The notes below the pieces were generated by a model. That model did not search any database, was not told the DNA's origin, and saw only the letters and a program-made list of their open reading frames with translations. This document shows positions 52,135 to 60,025 of a DNA stretch of 64,000 bases, in pieces. Position 1 is the first letter of the stretch; each line of letters starts with the position of its first letter. The translations under genes and the position numbers were made by a program. This stretch comes from Mycolicibacterium hassiacum DSM 44199 (GTDB lineage Bacteria > Actinomycetota > Actinomycetes > Mycobacteriales > Mycobacteriaceae): positions 1,302,001 to 1,366,000 of the forward strand of contig NZ_LR026975.1 in the NCBI RefSeq assembly GCF_900603025.1, given 5' to 3'.

Positions 52135-53136
52135 ATGACGGGCATGCTTCCGGTCCTCGATCTCACCGATGCACAGACCGATCCGGAGGGCTTCCGGGAA
52201 CGCCTGCGCGAGGCCGCCCACGACGCCGGTTTCTTCTACCTCGTCGGCCACGGTGTGCCCCGGTCCCAGATGGAGCAGGTGCTGCGGCTGGCCCGCGAGT
52301 TCTTCGCGTTGCCGCTCGAGGTCAAAAACGAGATCAGCCAGCTGAAAAGCCCTCAGTTCCGCGGCTACTCCCGGATCGGCGGTGAACTGACCAACGGTCT
52401 GGTGGACTGGCGTGAACAGATCGACATCGGACCCGAGCGGCCGGTCATCCCCGGCGCGGAGGGCTACTGGCGGCTGCAGGGACCGAACCTGTGGCCCGCC
52501 CGGCCGGCCGGGTTCCGCGCCGCCTTCGAGGAATGGGACCGCACCCTGTCGGCGGTGGGCATGCGGCTGCTGCGGCACTGGGCGGCGTCGCTGGGCGCCG
52601 ACGAGAGCCACTTCGACGCGGCGTTCGCCGACCGTCCCGCCACGCTGATCAAGGTGGTCCGCTACCCGGGCACCGCCGACACCACCCAGGGGGTGGGTGC
52701 CCACAAGGACTCCGGGGTGCTGACCCTGCTGCTGGTCGAACCCGACTCCGCGGGCCTGCAGGTCGAGACCGACGACGGCGAGTGGATCGACGTCCCGCCG
52801 CTGCCCGACGCGCTGATCGTCAACATCGGGGAGCTGCTCGAGGTGGCGACCGGCGGCTACCTGCGGGCCACCCGGCACCGGGTGCTGGCCCCGCCGCCGG
52901 GCACCGACCGGGTGTCGATCCCGTACTTCCTCAACCCCTCGCTGGACGCGATCATCCCGATCATTCAGCTGCCGCCGGAGCTGGCGGCGCTGTCCCGCGG
53001 CGTGGAGGACGACCCGAACAACCCGATCTACAACACCTACGGGGAGAACGCCTGGAAGTCGCGCACCCGGGCCCACCCCGACGTCGCCGAACTGCACCAC
53101 GGGATCAAGCCGCAGGGCGTCGCCTCCGCGTACTGA
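52135..53136 (+). CDS. Fe(II)/2-oxoglutarate oxygenase, isopenicillin N synthase family
   Basis: A 333-residue 2-ODD. Metal ligands are H190 and D192 (GVGAHKDSG) and H248 (ATRHRV); R259 and S261 (RVSIPYF) bind 2-oxoglutarate. The DIOX_N start LPVLDLTDAQTDPEGF and FFYLVGHGVP are normal. It is related to, but clearly distinct from, the oxygenase in the guanidine operon (HKD instead of HTD, different substrate region). It is followed by an inverted repeat and a LysR gene; the substrate is unknown. ATG 52144 is an alternative start. Confidence 0.88.
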   Translation: MTGMLPVLDLTDAQTDPEGFRERLREAAHDAGFFYLVGHGVPRSQMEQVLRLAREFFALPLEVKNEISQLKSPQFRGYSRIGGELTNGLVDWREQIDIGPERPVIPGAEGYWRLQGPNLWPARPAGFRAAFEEWDRTLSAVGMRLLRHWAASLGADESHFDAAFADRPATLIKVVRYPGTADTTQGVGAHKDSGVLTLLLVEPDSAGLQVETDDGEWIDVPPLPDALIVNIGELLEVATGGYLRATRHRVLAPPPGTDRVSIPYFLNPSLDAIIPIIQLPPELAALSRGVEDDPNNPIYNTYGENAWKSRTRAHPDVAELHHGIKPQGVASAY

Positions 53137-53144
53137 ACACCCGT

Positions 53145-53213
53145 GCGCGTTGACTCTGCGGCCATGGCCAGGTCCTCTCGCACTCTTCCGCCCCGGTTGC
53201 AGAGTCAACGCGC
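53145..53213. repeat. Large inverted repeat between the oxygenase and lysR
   Basis: The 15-bp perfect arms GCGCGTTGACTCTGC (53145-53159) and GCAGAGTCAACGCGC (53199-53213) enclose a 39-nt loop. The sequence differs from the CGAGCAGACGCG family, so it is a separate element. It may end the oxygenase transcript. Confidence 0.8.
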
Positions 53214-53270
53214 GGGGGAGGTGATTTCATCGGGCTGATCGCAACCATTAGCAGCCGGGGCGCCGGCGGA

Positions 53271-53276
53271 TAGTTT
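53271..53276 (+). promoter_or_regulatory. -10 element of lysR
   Basis: TAGTTT ends 7 nt before GTG 53284, which fits a leaderless transcript and favours that start over TTG 53275. Confidence 0.4.
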
Positions 53277-53283
53277 GGCGCTC

Positions 53284-54237
53284 GTGTTCGATGTGCGCCG
53301 GCTGGTGGTGTTGCGTGAGGTCGTGCGCTGCGGGTCGTTGTCGGCCGCCGCGGCGGCGCTGAACTACACCACCTCGGCGGTCTCCCAGCAGATCAGCGCG
53401 CTCGAACGCGACCTCGGGGTGACGCTGCTGGTGCGCGGCCCGACCGGGGTGCGGCCCACCGCGGCCGGTTCGAAACTGCTCGAACACGCCGAGGTCATCC
53501 TCGACGCGATCGCCGCGGCCGAACGGGATCTCGCCCGGCTGACCAGCGTGCGGCCCGGGGTGCTGCGGGTGGCGTCGTTCGCCAGCGCCGCGGCGACGAT
53601 CCTGCCGCGCGCGATCGCCGGCTTCCGCGCCCGTTGTCCCGGCATCGACGTGGAACTGGTCTCGGCCGACCCCGATGAGGGTGTCGCGCTGCTCGCGGCC
53701 GGCGGGGTGGACGCCGCGGTGATCACCGAGGTGCCGGGGGAGGGGCCGCAGTTCCGTGGCATCCACACCGTGGCCGTCTACGACGACGAGTTCTTCGTCG
53801 TCCTGCCCACCGCGCACCGGCTGGCCGCCGCCGTGGAGGTGCCGTTCGCCGCGCTGTCCGGCGAGCAGTGGATCGTCAGCACCGAGACCGGCGACTGCCC
53901 CGATGTGCGCGTGTTCCAACAGGCTTGCCGCGCCGCGGGTTTCGAACCGTCGGTGACCTTCCGCGCGGAGGACTACAGCACCGTGCAGGGGCTGGTCGCG
54001 GCGAATCTCGGGGTGTCGCTGGTGCCGTCGCTCGCGGCCGCCGGCGCACGGGCCGACGTGGCGATCCGCCGGGTGGCCGGTACCCGGCCGGTGCGGCGCA
54101 TCTCGATCGCCACCGGCGAACCACCCGCCACCGGAACGCCGTTGGCGACCTTCGTGTCGCTGGTCCGTGCCGCCGGGACGCGGCTGCGGCCGGACCCCGT
54201 TTACAGCGTTCGTGAACGCCCCTTCAGCGTCGCTTGA
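53284..54237 (+). CDS. LysR-family transcriptional regulator
   Basis: A 317-residue LTTR. The HTH is GSLSAAAAALNYTTSAVSQQISALERDLG (about 18-46, split in the text). The effector domain begins LRVASFASAAATILPRAIAGFRARCPG. GTG 53284 follows a -10 element at leaderless spacing; TTG 53275 would add three residues. It lies upstream of the SfnB-like/MetE-like pair on the same strand, which it probably controls. The effector is unknown. Confidence 0.87.
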   Translation: MFDVRRLVVLREVVRCGSLSAAAAALNYTTSAVSQQISALERDLGVTLLVRGPTGVRPTAAGSKLLEHAEVILDAIAAAERDLARLTSVRPGVLRVASFASAAATILPRAIAGFRARCPGIDVELVSADPDEGVALLAAGGVDAAVITEVPGEGPQFRGIHTVAVYDDEFFVVLPTAHRLAAAVEVPFAALSGEQWIVSTETGDCPDVRVFQQACRAAGFEPSVTFRAEDYSTVQGLVAANLGVSLVPSLAAAGARADVAIRRVAGTRPVRRISIATGEPPATGTPLATFVSLVRAAGTRLRPDPVYSVRERPFSVA

Positions 54238-54266
54238 TCCGTCCACCGTTTACTCCTACTCGCCCC

Positions 54267-54272
54267 TAAGGT
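54267..54272 (+). promoter_or_regulatory. -10 element of the SfnB-like gene
   Basis: TAAGGT ends 8 nt before ATG 54281, matching leaderless initiation. No ribosome-binding site is present. Confidence 0.4.
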
Positions 54273-54280
54273 TCCGCGGC

Positions 54281-55513
54281 ATGACCACCACCGAAGCCAC
54301 CACACCCGTTCTCACCTCCACCGAGGAAGCGCTGTCGGTCGCCCGCGAGCTGGCGACGCGCATCGCCGCCGGCGCGGCGGAACGGGAACTCACCGGAACG
54401 CTGCCCGAGGCACAGCTGCGCGAGGTCGCCAGGTCCGGTCTGCTGGGCATCATCGTCCCGCGCGAGTTCGGCGGCCCCGATCTGCCCAAGTCCACCGCCG
54501 TCGAGGTGCTGCGCATCCTGTCCCAGGCGGATTCGGCGGTCGGCCAGCTGTTGCTGTCGCATTTCGTGCTGTCGCAGGCGCTGCGCGGGCTGGAGGGCGC
54601 GGACCCGGCACCGCGGATCTACGCCGACGTCCTGGCCGGTGTGCAGCTGGGCAACGCCACCGTCGAGCGCGGCACCAAGCGCAGCATCGACCGGCGCACC
54701 ACCGTGACCCGCCAGTCGGACGGAACGTGGTTGCTCAACGGGACCAAGTACTACGCGACCGGCACGCTCGGGGCGGGCTGGATCGGTGTGGCCGCACGCA
54801 TCCCGGACTTCGAACCGTCGCACGGGGCAACGGTTTTCGTTCGGCCGACCGACCCGGGTGTGACGCTGAACCTGGACAAGTGGTCGTCGTTCGGTCAGCG
54901 GCTCACCGCCAGCGGCGAGGTGGTGCTGGACAACGTCGTGGTCGACGACGCGTTCGTCATCGACGAGGGCCCCGATCCCGATCCGGTGACCGCGCCGCCG
55001 TCGGTGCTGGGCGCGTTCGACCAGGCGCTGCACGCCGCGGTCGACATTGGCATCGCCCGCGCGGCACTCGAGGACGGGGCGCAGTTCGTCACCACCCGCA
55101 GCCGGCCCTGGTTCGAGGCCGGTGTGGACAACGCCGCCGACGAGCCGCACGTGGTGCGCCGGTTCGGCGAGCTGACCGCCCGGCTGTACGCGCTGGAGGC
55201 GCTGCTGGCGCAGGGCGCCCGGCTGGTGGACGAGGCGCTGGCGCTGCCCGAGCTGACCCGCGAGGCCGCGGCCGAGGCGTCGCTGAAGGTGGCCGCCGCC
55301 AAGGCCCTGGCGCAGGAGTTCGCCGTCGAGATCGCCAGCGGTGTCTTCGAACTCGCCGGCGCCTCGGCGACCGACCAGAAGCTGGCGCTGGACCGGCACT
55401 GGCGCAACGTCCGCGTGCACTCGCTGCACGACCCGGCCCGGTGGAAGTACGTCCACCTCGGCAACCACACGCTGCGCGGCACCCTGCCACCCCGGCTCGG
55501 TGTCCTGCTCTGA
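54281..55513 (+). CDS. Acyl-CoA dehydrogenase-fold flavoprotein, SfnB/DszC-like
   Basis: A 410-residue flavoprotein of the acyl-CoA dehydrogenase superfamily: SGLLGIIVPREFGGPDLPKS near the N-terminus, NGTKYYATGTLGAGWIGVAA in the middle beta domain and ALDRHWRNVRVHSLHDP near the C-terminus. The last motif and the lack of the catalytic Glu of true acyl-CoA dehydrogenases mark the SfnB/DszC monooxygenase-type branch, linked to dimethylsulfone or dibenzothiophene sulfur use. The next gene, 32 bp on, is MetE-like. A related protein is encoded at 62630. Confidence 0.87.
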   Translation: MTTTEATTPVLTSTEEALSVARELATRIAAGAAERELTGTLPEAQLREVARSGLLGIIVPREFGGPDLPKSTAVEVLRILSQADSAVGQLLLSHFVLSQALRGLEGADPAPRIYADVLAGVQLGNATVERGTKRSIDRRTTVTRQSDGTWLLNGTKYYATGTLGAGWIGVAARIPDFEPSHGATVFVRPTDPGVTLNLDKWSSFGQRLTASGEVVLDNVVVDDAFVIDEGPDPDPVTAPPSVLGAFDQALHAAVDIGIARAALEDGAQFVTTRSRPWFEAGVDNAADEPHVVRRFGELTARLYALEALLAQGARLVDEALALPELTREAAAEASLKVAAAKALAQEFAVEIASGVFELAGASATDQKLALDRHWRNVRVHSLHDPARWKYVHLGNHTLRGTLPPRLGVLL

Positions 55514-55545
55514 CCCCGACGCACCCCTCGACGAAGGAACCTCTC

Positions 55546-56601
55546 ATGCCTGGCTTCTATCTCACCGGCAGCATCAACGTGCCGACCGTCGACGACGCGT
55601 TCCGCCTCGTCGGCAGCCGCCTGCAACCCGGCGTCACCCGTGTTCCCGACGGGGAGCCGGGGGAGCGGGCCAACTGGGTGCTCACCCAGGCCCCGCACTT
55701 CCTGGAGAACCCCACCCTCGACGTCGTCGACAACCGGGCGCGGATCCGCCCGGGCACGACGGTGTCGTTCGGGCCGCTCGACTACCACTCCATCGCCGCC
55801 GAGTCCTACCAGCGGTTCCTGGCCGCCCGCCGGGACGGGGTGCTGGCGCCGGAGTCCCGCTTCCTGGTGTCCATTCCGACCCCGATCAACGCGGTGAACT
55901 CGTTCGCCGAGTTCGACTCCCGGGTCGAGATCGCCTACGCCTACGAACAGCGGCTGCGCGAGAGCGTGCTGCGGCTGCAGGAGCTCGTCCCGCCGCGGGA
56001 CCTCGCGGTGCAATGGGACCTGCCCACCGAGCTGGCCACCGTCGAGGGCTGGTTCGACAACCCCTACGGCGGGTTCGAGCCGATCTTCGCCGCCACCGCG
56101 CGGCTGGCGTCCTGGATCGACGACGAGGCCGAGCTGACCTTCCACCTGTGCTACGGCGACTCGAAGTTCGGCGCGTCGCCGTTCATGGGCACCCCGCCCG
56201 ACGAGGAGGCAGCCCGCCGCGGCGGCCGGCACATCCTGCCCCGCGACGCCACGGCGCTCGTCACGCTGGCCAACGGGCTGTCGCGACACGTACCGCGGCG
56301 CATCGACGCCATCCACGCCGCCACGGTGGCGACCTGGACCCGGCGCGCCCACTGGCAGCCGCTGAGCGGGCTGGCGCTGGAGCCCGGCACCGAGGTCTAC
56401 CTCGGGTTGCTGCACGCCGAGGACGGCGCCGAGGGGGCCCGCGCCCGGGCCGCGCTGGCCGCGGAGTTCCTGCCGGAGTTCGGCATCGCCACCGAGTGCG
56501 GGCTGGGCCGGCACTCGCCCGAGCAGCTGGAGGCGGTGCTCACGGCCTGGTCGGAGCTCGCTTCGGCCGAACGTGAGCTGGTGAGCGAGGTCCGGGGCTA
56601 G
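55546..56601 (+). CDS. MetE-like (UROD/MetE fold) protein
   Basis: A 351-residue protein resembling the catalytic half of cobalamin-independent methionine synthase. It starts GSINVPTVDDAFRLVGSRL and has VQWDLPTE (156-163), the H200-x-C202 zinc pair (FHLCYGD) and C318 (TECGLGR). In MetE the zinc site is H-x-C, Glu and Cys; at the Glu position here a His (IDAIHAAT, near 257) is found. No N-terminal folate-binding half exists. It may transfer a methyl or activate a thiol in an organosulfur pathway; the real substrate is unknown. GAAGGAA precedes the ATG. Confidence 0.75.
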   Translation: MPGFYLTGSINVPTVDDAFRLVGSRLQPGVTRVPDGEPGERANWVLTQAPHFLENPTLDVVDNRARIRPGTTVSFGPLDYHSIAAESYQRFLAARRDGVLAPESRFLVSIPTPINAVNSFAEFDSRVEIAYAYEQRLRESVLRLQELVPPRDLAVQWDLPTELATVEGWFDNPYGGFEPIFAATARLASWIDDEAELTFHLCYGDSKFGASPFMGTPPDEEAARRGGRHILPRDATALVTLANGLSRHVPRRIDAIHAATVATWTRRAHWQPLSGLALEPGTEVYLGLLHAEDGAEGARARAALAAEFLPEFGIATECGLGRHSPEQLEAVLTAWSELASAERELVSEVRG

Positions 56602-56709
56602 ATTTCAGCCGGAGGCTCACGCTCGACGGGCGAAACGGCGCGGCGCTGCGGCGGGCGCTCGGGGAGGCCGGGCCGATGCTGGACACGACCGCCGCCGCCT
56701 GGCGCCCTT

Positions 56710-56773
56710 CCCGCGAGCGGACGCGCACACGCCCTGCACGGCGCCAAAGGGGTGTTGGCGTCTGCTCGCGGGG
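56710..56773. repeat. Dispersed palindromic element, copy D
   Basis: The most diverged copy: the arms CCCGCGAGCGGACGCG (from 56710) and GGCGTCTGCTCGCGGG (to 56772) pair imperfectly with the same inner ACAC...GGGGTGT core. It lies between the MetE-like gene and the IS481-family element. Confidence 0.75.
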
Positions 56774-56783
56774 AAGGGGAGGG

Positions 56784-56789
56784 GCTAGG
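56784..56789. other. Target-site duplication, left copy
   Basis: GCTAGG, identical to 57867-57872 at the other end of the IS element. IS481-family elements favour NCTAGN targets. Confidence 0.85.
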
Positions 56790-57762
56790 TGTTCTTCACA
56801 GGTACGTTGTGAACGCGTAGGCGCTCGATTGGTGTCTTGCCCTTGATGCCGGTGTGGGGTCTGTGGTGATTGTAGTGATGCAGCCAGCTGTGATAGGTCG
56901 CTGCGCGGGCTTCTTCGGAGAAGTAGGTCTGGGCGTAGGCCCATTCCTGGTTGAGGGTGCGGTTGAATCGCTCGACTTTGCCGTTGGTCTGCGGGCGGTA
57001 GGGGCGGGTCTTCTTGTGGACGATGTCGGGACCGATGGTCTCGGCGAACAGCTTTGACCGGTAACAGGATCCGTTGTCGGTGAGCACCCGTTTGACCACG
57101 ATGCCATGCTCGTCGAAGAACGCTTGAGCGCGGATCCAGAACGCTGAGGCGGTCTCTTTGCGTTCATCGGCGAGGATCTCTGAGTAGGCCAGCCGAGAGT
57201 GGTCGTCGAGCGCGTGGTGCAGATAGGCGTAACCTCGGCCGCGCTTCTTGTTGTTGCGGTTGCCGACCGTGCGCCCCAGCATGCGATGTCCGCCCCCGTC
57301 GGGGATACGACCGAGCTTTTTGATGTCGACATGGATCAGATCCCCGGGCGCGGGGTGTTCGTAGCGACGTGCCTTGGTCCGGCGCACCGGCAGGCCGCTG
57401 GCCTGGTCGAGATCCCGCAGCAGCGGCATCCGGTAGCGGCGCAGCACCGCCTCAACGGTCGAGCGTGGCAGGTGCAGGAAAGCGGCGATGCGGTCCGGGC
57501 CCCAGCGGCGTGTGAAACGCACCTTGATGATTCGGCGTTCTCGACGCTGCTCGGTCCGTCGTGGACTGCGATGCGGCCGGCTGGAGCGGTCGTTCATCGC
57601 TTCAGGGCCGCCGGCCCGGTAACGGTCGGCCCACTTCTTCGCCGTGGCGCTCGAGCACTGGAAGCGGTCCGCGGCCCGGGCGTAGGTCCATCCGTCTTCG
57701 ACGACACAGCGGGCCAGCCGCAACCGGCCCTTTGGAGTCAAACTGGCATTAGCGTGGACCAT
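56785..57762 (-). CDS. IS481-family transposase
   Basis: A 325-residue transposase with a two-part helix-turn-helix N-terminus (LTPKGRLRLARCVVEDGW; ADRFQCSSATAKKWADRY) and an rve integrase core. The DDE residues fall in LIHVDIKKLGR, VLTDNGSCYRS and RPQTNGKVERFNRTLNQEW. It seems intact. The reading frame runs past the inverted repeat: its TAG stop (56785-56787) lies in the CTAG of the target duplication, so the stop codon comes from the host target. Confidence 0.93.
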   Translation of the reverse strand: MVHANASLTPKGRLRLARCVVEDGWTYARAADRFQCSSATAKKWADRYRAGGPEAMNDRSSRPHRSPRRTEQRRERRIIKVRFTRRWGPDRIAAFLHLPRSTVEAVLRRYRMPLLRDLDQASGLPVRRTKARRYEHPAPGDLIHVDIKKLGRIPDGGGHRMLGRTVGNRNNKKRGRGYAYLHHALDDHSRLAYSEILADERKETASAFWIRAQAFFDEHGIVVKRVLTDNGSCYRSKLFAETIGPDIVHKKTRPYRPQTNGKVERFNRTLNQEWAYAQTYFSEEARAATYHSWLHHYNHHRPHTGIKGKTPIERLRVHNVPVKNT

Positions 57763-57866
57763 GAGGACCTCTCGGTGATCGATGTGCGTGTGGTAACCAC
57801 ACCGATACCGGAGGTCCTCACCTATTAGCGCTCACCACGCCGTTCACAACCTGTCAAAGAGTTACA
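56790..57866 (-). mobile_element. IS481-family insertion sequence, complete
   Basis: A 1077-bp element bounded by imperfect 26-bp inverted repeats starting TGT; 17 of 26 positions match, with the inner ten (GTTGTGAACG) identical. It is flanked by the 6-bp duplication GCTAGG on each side. The single transposase gene fills it. The insertion lies exactly at the stop codon of the adjacent lysR gene without breaking its frame. Intact ends and transposase suggest recent activity. Confidence 0.9.
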
Positions 57867-57872
57867 GCTAGG
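57867..57872. other. Target-site duplication, right copy
   Basis: GCTAGG, with the CTAG providing the TAG stop codon (minus strand) of the lysR gene that begins here. Confidence 0.85.
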
Positions 57873-58797
57873 AGGCCGGGCTGAGCTGGGCCGGCCGGTC
57901 CGGCAGCGCAGCGGCGGCCACCTCCCGCAGGGCGCGCAGCGCCAGGGCGATGTTCGGGTCACGGCGGCGGCCGGGGCGCAGCACCGCGCTGATGGTCCGG
58001 CTGTCGAGCTGCAGGTCGGGCACCACGAGGTGGGCGAGCGCGGCCGGCACCGACAGCCGCGGCACCACCGCCGCGGCGGTCTCGGTGGCGGCCAGGTCGC
58101 AGATGTTCTGCGCGCCGACCACCCGGTGCTTGACCTGCGGGGTGAAGCCGGCCCGCTCGCCGGCGCGCGACAGCGCCACCGCCAGCCCCGATCCGCGCGG
58201 CCCGGTCACCCACGGCCGGTCGGCCAGCGCCGCCAGCCCGAACTGGGCGATGCGGGCGTGCAGCCGGCGCGGCGCCATCACCACCAGCGGCTCGACCAGT
58301 AGCCGCTCGCCGACCAGCCCGCCGAGCGGGTCCGGCGGCAGGAAGTCGTAGCTGCACACCACCGCCAGGTCGATCTCGCCCTGGCGCACCAGCCGCAGCG
58401 CGGCCGCACTGTGCTCCTGCTGGACCTGCACCCGCAGGTCGGGAACCTCGGTGCCGAGCCGGCGCACCATCGGCGCCACCAGCGTGGGCACCCCCATGTT
58501 GAACACGGCGACCGAGAGCTGCCCGGCGGTGCGGTCGCGGGTCTCGGCGACCGCACTCATCGCCTCGTCCACCGCGGCCAGCACCCGGCGCACGTGGTCG
58601 ACGAGCACCTGGCCGCTGCGGGTCAGCCCGAGGGTTCGGCCCTCACGCCGGAACAGCACCGCCCCGGCCTCCTCCTCGAGCACCCGGAGCTGTTGTGAGA
58701 CCGCAGAACTCGTGATGCCGCGGCGCTCGGCGACCGCGCCGACCGAGCCGAGATCGGCCAGGTCGCTCAGTAGCATCATCCGGCGCAGATCCAGCAT
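57868..58797 (-). CDS. LysR-family transcriptional regulator
   Basis: A 309-residue LTTR with the HTH at about 15-45 (GSVGAVAERRGITSSAVSQQ then LRVLEEEAG) and an effector-binding domain from about residue 90. ATG 58797 is preceded by a G-rich stretch. It is divergent from the TauD-type dioxygenase gene, whose 252-bp gap contains an inverted repeat fitting an LTTR site, so it probably controls the sulfur/oxygenase operon at 59050-64000. Its stop codon falls in the IS target duplication; the protein is intact. Confidence 0.88.
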   Translation of the reverse strand: MLDLRRMMLLSDLADLGSVGAVAERRGITSSAVSQQLRVLEEEAGAVLFRREGRTLGLTRSGQVLVDHVRRVLAAVDEAMSAVAETRDRTAGQLSVAVFNMGVPTLVAPMVRRLGTEVPDLRVQVQQEHSAAALRLVRQGEIDLAVVCSYDFLPPDPLGGLVGERLLVEPLVVMAPRRLHARIAQFGLAALADRPWVTGPRGSGLAVALSRAGERAGFTPQVKHRVVGAQNICDLAATETAAAVVPRLSVPAALAHLVVPDLQLDSRTISAVLRPGRRRDPNIALALRALREVAAAALPDRPAQLSPAS

Positions 58798-58906
58798 CGC
58801 CACCACCCCCCAACGCATTTCCGAATGTGGCCATCGTCGCAGACGCCGGGGCCAGCCCCGGCGCTCCTCGCCTGCCCCGTACCGGGGTAACCGTCGCTGA
58901 CCTGCG

Positions 58907-58932
58907 GATTCTCCGGCCGCGCAAAGAGAATC
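58907..58932. promoter_or_regulatory. Candidate LysR binding site
   Basis: GATTCTC (58907-58913) and GAGAATC (58926-58932) are perfect 7-bp inverted arms with a 12-bp spacer in the lysR/tauD-like divergent gap. A second palindrome, CCCCGTACCGGGG, is nearby at 58875-58887. Confidence 0.5.
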
Positions 58933-59049
58933 AGGGCGCACGAAACTGTCGGCCAGTTAAGTACCGGTGAACGATTCCGGTAGCGGCGCTGCCTTGTTCG
59001 CATCCGCCCCGGCCCCGACGCTGGGATCCGGCACGACCGAAGGGGGCCC

Positions 59050-59979
59050 ATGACCGAACTCGCAGACACCACCGTCGGCCTGGACGTCCGGCCGGTGGCC
59101 GGCCACATCGGCGCCGAGATCCGCGGCGTCGACCTCGCCGAACCGTTGGAACCCGCCGTCGTCGAGGAGATCCGCACCGCGCTGTACCGCTACAAGGTGC
59201 TGTTCTTCCGCGACCAGCGGATCGGCCACGCCGAACAGGTGGCGTTCGCGCGTCGCTTCGGCCGGGTCACCCCGGCGCACCCGCACGAGGAGGACCCGCC
59301 GGCCGGGTTCCCCGAGATCCTGCCCATCGACAGCCGCCGCTACGAACGCCAGCTCGGCCGCAAACGCACCTCCTACGACCACAGCTGGCACACCGACGTC
59401 ACCGCCCTGGTCAACCCGCCGGCGGCGTCGATCCTGCGGGCCGAGGTGCTGCCGCCGTACGGCGGTGACACCGCGTGGACCAACCTCGTCGCCGCCTACG
59501 AACACCTGCCGGAACCGCTGCGCGACTTCGCCGACCGGCTCGACATCCTGCACCGCTTCGCCCCGCGCGCGGCGCCCGGCAGCCAGCGCGACCGCAAGGT
59601 GCGCGAGGCCAACCTCGCCGCCTGGCACCCGGCGGTGCGGGTGCACCCGGTCACCGGGGAGCGGGCGCTGTTCGTCAGCCCCGGGTTCACCCGGGGCCCG
59701 CGCGAGATCCGCGGGTTCAACCCGGAACAGAGCGAACGGATCCTGCGGCTGCTGTGGGAGGAGGCCACCCGGCCCGAGTACACCGTGCGGTTCCGCTGGG
59801 AGCCGGGCAGTGTGGCGTTCTGGGACAACCGCGCCACCGCGCACCTGGCCATCGCCGACGCCGCCCACCTCGGCCACGACCGGGTGCTCTACCGGGTCAC
59901 CCTCGAGGGCGACATCCCGCGCGGGGTCGACGGCCGGCAGTCCGAACTCGTCTCCGGCGCACCGTTTCACGGCGCCTGA
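59050..59979 (+). CDS. TauD/TfdA-family dioxygenase
   Basis: A 309-residue Fe(II)/2-oxoglutarate dioxygenase. Iron ligands are H114 and D116 (SWHTDVTA) and H265 (TAHLAIAD); R278 nearby should bind 2-oxoglutarate. GHIGAEIRGVDL at the N-terminus is characteristic. The family frees sulfite from taurine, alkanesulfonates or alkylsulfates, or acts on phenoxyacids. Neighbouring LLM and SfnB-type genes favour a sulfonate or sulfate ester. GAAGGGG precedes the ATG. It is first gene of a plus-strand cluster. Confidence 0.9.
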   Translation: MTELADTTVGLDVRPVAGHIGAEIRGVDLAEPLEPAVVEEIRTALYRYKVLFFRDQRIGHAEQVAFARRFGRVTPAHPHEEDPPAGFPEILPIDSRRYERQLGRKRTSYDHSWHTDVTALVNPPAASILRAEVLPPYGGDTAWTNLVAAYEHLPEPLRDFADRLDILHRFAPRAAPGSQRDRKVREANLAAWHPAVRVHPVTGERALFVSPGFTRGPREIRGFNPEQSERILRLLWEEATRPEYTVRFRWEPGSVAFWDNRATAHLAIADAAHLGHDRVLYRVTLEGDIPRGVDGRQSELVSGAPFHGA

Positions 59980-60025
59980 ACCCGATTCCACCAGATTCCC
60001 GTCCCCGATCGAACGGAGCAGCACT

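Noticed and set aside
22159..56773. CRISPR-like array from the repeated CGAGCAGACGCG arms
   Set aside because: Copies are tens of kilobases apart and palindromic over the full element, with no regular spacers and no cas genes.
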